Below, in pieces: positions 61,172 to 64,000 of a stretch of DNA of 64,000 nt. Below the pieces are notes generated by a model that was not told the DNA's origin, made no database searches, and worked only from the letters and a program-made list of their open reading frames with translations. The translations under genes and the position numbers were made by a program. The stretch is from the NCBI GenBank assembly GCA_002338655.1, contig DDIU01000015.1:1-64000 (forward strand), read 5' to 3'. How positions within the stretch are numbered: the stretch's first letter is position 1; each line of letters starts with the position of its first letter. This DNA is from Flammeovirgaceae bacterium UBA1842. GTDB lineage: Bacteria; Bacteroidota; Bacteroidia; Cytophagales; Cyclobacteriaceae.

Positions 61172-64000
61172 ATGAAAAGGATAATATTATCATTTTTAGC
61201 AATAGCCTACTCAACGTTTCTTCTGGCACAGGAAGAAATTATACTTGAAGGAAAAGAATTATTCGGTGACCTTAAAGCCAGGCAAATTGGGCCCGCTCTT
61301 ATGAGTGGAAGGATTATCGATTTAGAGGCACATCCCACCAATAACAAAATCATCTATGTAGGTACTGCAGGTGGTGGTGTTTGGAAATCAAATGATGGTG
61401 GTTCATCCTTTAACCCAATATTTGATGAGCATGCTCAGTCCATTGGAGTGGTAGCCGTTGACCCCACTGATCCGGATAAAACCATTTGGGTGGGTACAGG
61501 TGAGATTTGGACCAGAAACAGTGTTTCTATCGGAGACGGGCTATACAAATCGACTGATGGTGGAGTAAACTGGGATAAAATAGGTTTTGATAAGTCCGAA
61601 AGGATTTCAAGTATTGAAATCAATCCAAATAATGGCAATGAAGTATATGTAGGTGTACTTGGTGCATTGTGGAGTGATAGTGACGAACGTGGTGTCTACA
61701 AAACAATTGATGGAGGAAAGACCTGGAGTAAGATACTTTACAGTGATGCCAAAACAGGCTGTACTGATTTGGTAATGGATCCAAAAGACCCAAATATTCT
61801 TTATGCTTCCATGTGGGAATTTAGAAGGACAGCATGGTCATTTAGTTCGGGAGGACTGAATAGTGCTTTGTATAAATCAACAGATGCTGGTAAAACATGG
61901 AATAAAATTCACAATGGTTTTCCAAAAGGGAAACTAGGGCGAATTGGTTTTGCATTAGCCCCTTCTAATAGTAACATCTTGTATTCAGTAATTGAGTCTG
62001 AAGAAAATAAAGACAAAGGGCTATATCGGTCAGATGATGGCGGAAAAAACTGGAAACATTTGAACAATGATTTTGGGCTTGTGGTGAGACCCTTCTATTT
62101 TTCAAGAATAGTGGTTGATCCAAGAAATCCTGATATTGTCGTTAAAGGGGGTTTGTTTGGTTCAATAAGTCGAGATGGAGGCAAAACTTTTAAAGGCTTA
62201 GGGCAAATGCACCCTGATATTCATGACATTCTTTTTGATATTAATGATTCTGATAGAATGTATTCAGGTACCGATGGTGGCGTTTATCGTTCATGGAATG
62301 GAGGCACTACGTTTGAAATCGTTGCCAATCTCCCAGTATCACAGTTTTATCATATCAGTATTGACGATAAAGAGCCTTACAACATCTATGGCGGACTACA
62401 GGACAATGGTTCTTGGTACGGCCCATCTTCTTCACCGGGTGGTATCGAGGCGCGTGATTGGAACGTACTTGGATTTGGTGATGGATTTAGGGTTTTGAAA
62501 CACCCCACTAAGGACATAGTGTACTCTGAAATGCAAGGAGCTGAAAATGTATGGCGGTATGATTTAGTCAAAAAAAGAACAAAAACGATTCAGCCCCTAC
62601 CCGTAAAAGGTGATCCTAAGTTAAGGTTTAACTGGAATGCCCCAATGGCCATTAGCAAACACCAGCCTGATAGATTTTATATGGGCAGTCAGTTTCTTCA
62701 CAAATCAGAAGATATGGGCAACACCTGGACTAAAATATCACCAGACTTAACCACCAATGATCCTACTAAACAAGATCAATCCAAATCTGGTGGATTATCA
62801 GTAGACAATTCTGGTGCCGAAAACCATACTACGATATTTACGATTGCTGAATCACCTATTGATGAAAAGGTCATCTGGGTGGGTACAGACGATGGTAACG
62901 TGCAGATTACCAAAGATGGTGGTAAGGTTTGGACTAACACCGTTAAAAACATTCCTGGTTTGCCCGCAAATACATGGTGTTATCATATTGAAGCAAGTGT
63001 CCATGATAAAGGTACAGCCTATGCGGTATTTGAAGGCCACACGTATGGTGATATGAATACCTATGTGTACAAAACTTCAGATTATGGTGCAACTTGGAAA
63101 TCAATTGTGACACCTGAAATCAAAGGTTTTGCCCGTAATATCCAGGAAGATTATGTACAGCCTGATCTATTATTTTTAGGAACGGAATTCGGTCTTTTTA
63201 TAACAGTTGATGGTGGAAAACACTGGAATAGGTTTACCAACAATATGCCGGCTGCTGCTGTTCATTATATTGAATTAAGTGAAAAAACGAATGATTTAAT
63301 ACTTGGGACACATGGACGGGGAATAATCATTATTGATGACATTAGCCCTCTTCGTGAGATTAACCAAAAGGTATTAAACGAAAATGTTCATTTTTTCGCT
63401 ACTAAGCCTACCATTATATCAGAGGAAACCAACTTTGGTGGAACAAGTACGGAAATGGAATTTGTAGGCCCAAATCCAAACAGAGATGCCAAAATTGTTT
63501 ACTACCTAAAGAAAAGGCACACTTTTGGCAAAATGACCATGGACGTTTATGATAAGGATGGCAACCACGTAATAGACCTTTCTCCAGGAAAATCGAAAGG
63601 GATAAATGTGGTGACGTGGAATTACCATATCAGACAGCCGAAACTAGCCAAGGGTAAGTCATTCAGTTTTGGTGGGTTCACCTCCCCAAGGGTAGAAGCC
63701 GGTACTTATAGGGTGGTTATGCGTAAAGGTAAGGAGTCATATGAAACTCAAATTGAACTTGTCAATGATCCTAATTCTTTATTGACGGATGCAGAAAGAA
63801 AACAGCTGCATGAAACTACCATGAAACTATACGACATGTCTGAGCAATTGGCGTACATGGTATATAAAATAGATGCTACTGTGGAAAAAGCCGATCAGGT
63901 AATGACAATCAGTAAGAAAGGTAATGCCGCTGCAAAACCGGTAGCTGACAAAATGAATGCCCTAAAGGAAAAATTGGTGGTTACTACCGGTGATAATTAT
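61172..64000 (+). CDS. large exported Asp-box (sortilin/BNR-like) repeat protein, 3' end outside window
   Basis: At least 943 residues, open to the window edge. A signal peptide (through FLLAQ) is followed by a beta-propeller region with about ten Asp-boxes (S/T-x-D-x-G-x-T/N-W, for example STDGGVNW, TIDGGKTW, SDDGGKNW, TKDGGKVW, TVDGGKHW) and one degenerate copy, spread from residue about 75 to 690. A C-terminal part (FATKPTIIS onward) adds a beta-sandwich-like and a helical segment. Related Bacteroidota proteins are called glycosyl hydrolase/sortilin-like, but no hydrolase catalytic site can be identified. The last codon in view is Tyr at 64000. Confidence 0.9.
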   Translation, partial: MKRIILSFLAIAYSTFLLAQEEIILEGKELFGDLKARQIGPALMSGRIIDLEAHPTNNKIIYVGTAGGGVWKSNDGGSSFNPIFDEHAQSIGVVAVDPTDPDKTIWVGTGEIWTRNSVSIGDGLYKSTDGGVNWDKIGFDKSERISSIEINPNNGNEVYVGVLGALWSDSDERGVYKTIDGGKTWSKILYSDAKTGCTDLVMDPKDPNILYASMWEFRRTAWSFSSGGLNSALYKSTDAGKTWNKIHNGFPKGKLGRIGFALAPSNSNILYSVIESEENKDKGLYRSDDGGKNWKHLNNDFGLVVRPFYFSRIVVDPRNPDIVVKGGLFGSISRDGGKTFKGLGQMHPDIHDILFDINDSDRMYSGTDGGVYRSWNGGTTFEIVANLPVSQFYHISIDDKEPYNIYGGLQDNGSWYGPSSSPGGIEARDWNVLGFGDGFRVLKHPTKDIVYSEMQGAENVWRYDLVKKRTKTIQPLPVKGDPKLRFNWNAPMAISKHQPDRFYMGSQFLHKSEDMGNTWTKISPDLTTNDPTKQDQSKSGGLSVDNSGAENHTTIFTIAESPIDEKVIWVGTDDGNVQITKDGGKVWTNTVKNIPGLPANTWCYHIEASVHDKGTAYAVFEGHTYGDMNTYVYKTSDYGATWKSIVTPEIKGFARNIQEDYVQPDLLFLGTEFGLFITVDGGKHWNRFTNNMPAAAVHYIELSEKTNDLILGTHGRGIIIIDDISPLREINQKVLNENVHFFATKPTIISEETNFGGTSTEMEFVGPNPNRDAKIVYYLKKRHTFGKMTMDVYDKDGNHVIDLSPGKSKGINVVTWNYHIRQPKLAKGKSFSFGGFTSPRVEAGTYRVVMRKGKESYETQIELVNDPNSLLTDAERKQLHETTMKLYDMSEQLAYMVYKIDATVEKADQVMTISKKGNAAAKPVADKMNALKEKLVVTTGDNY

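Noticed and set aside
1..64000. Integrated phage, transposon or genomic island
   Set aside because: No integrase, transposase, tRNA target or flanking attachment repeat was seen; even the pigment cluster shows no boundary signs.

Overview
The window is a stretch of chromosome from a member of the Bacteroidota, most likely a Cytophagales-type bacterium. The evidence is AT-rich DNA with few Shine-Dalgarno sequences, Bacteroidota-type promoters (TAnnTTTG), a subtilase with a type IX secretion C-terminal domain, a carboxypeptidase-regulatory/TonB receptor, a serine-palmitoyltransferase-like enzyme, a 58-residue histone-H1-like protein, and DarA/DarB-type genes of dialkylresorcinol/flexirubin pigment synthesis. 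The species cannot be named from the sequence. No rRNA, tRNA, transposase, integrase, prophage or CRISPR array was seen.

Layout. 1-2700: a four-helix-bundle protein gene sits between two arrays of a 7-bp repeat (ARCTCNN), one ending at the stop codon of a Y-family polymerase gene. Next come two gene-poor stretches with operator-like inverted repeats around a small unknown gene. 2.7-12.2 kb: exported retropepsin-like protease, MocA-like and XdhC molybdoenzyme maturation genes, exported rhodanese, TPR protein, gyrA, outer-membrane and hypothetical proteins. 12.3-18.1 kb (minus strand): thioredoxin, lipoprotein, secreted subtilase, rpe and TonB receptor, with a perfect 14-bp hairpin at the lipoprotein start codon. 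18.2-28.3 kb (plus strand): TrpF-like barrel, class V aminotransferase, tandem USP, an ECF sigma operon with putative anti-sigma and Spy-like sensor, xseA-xseB, ligA, DUF6913, dapA and a terminator. 28.3-33.4 kb: histone-H1-like gene, serine-palmitoyltransferase-like enzyme, accC-like gene, DUF1015, Maf.

33.4-38.4 kb is a glycan/LPS region with four glycosyltransferases, a methyltransferase split by an apparent frameshift, and a 56-codon ORF that may be a methyltransferase remnant. 38.5-48.8 kb is the most distinctive block: a minus-strand run of ten or eleven tightly spaced genes. These encode a small exported protein, DarA, a flavin-dependent halogenase-like oxidoreductase, DarB-like KAS III, an unknown protein, a BtrH-type acyltransferase candidate, an ABC exporter pair, ACP, ketosynthase and a chain-length-factor-like partner with no catalytic residues. 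This looks like part of a flexirubin-type (possibly chlorinated) pigment pathway. The aryl ammonia lyase, KR, DH and AT genes usually needed are not in the window.

49-64 kb holds a TlpA-like lipoprotein, a CPBP protease, LigD (Pol-PE-ligase) with a DUF72 neighbour, a TerB-like/ABCG fusion transporter, an M1 aminopeptidase lipoprotein, and a LolA-like exported protein followed by a large Asp-box (sortilin/BNR-like) exported protein that runs off the window end.
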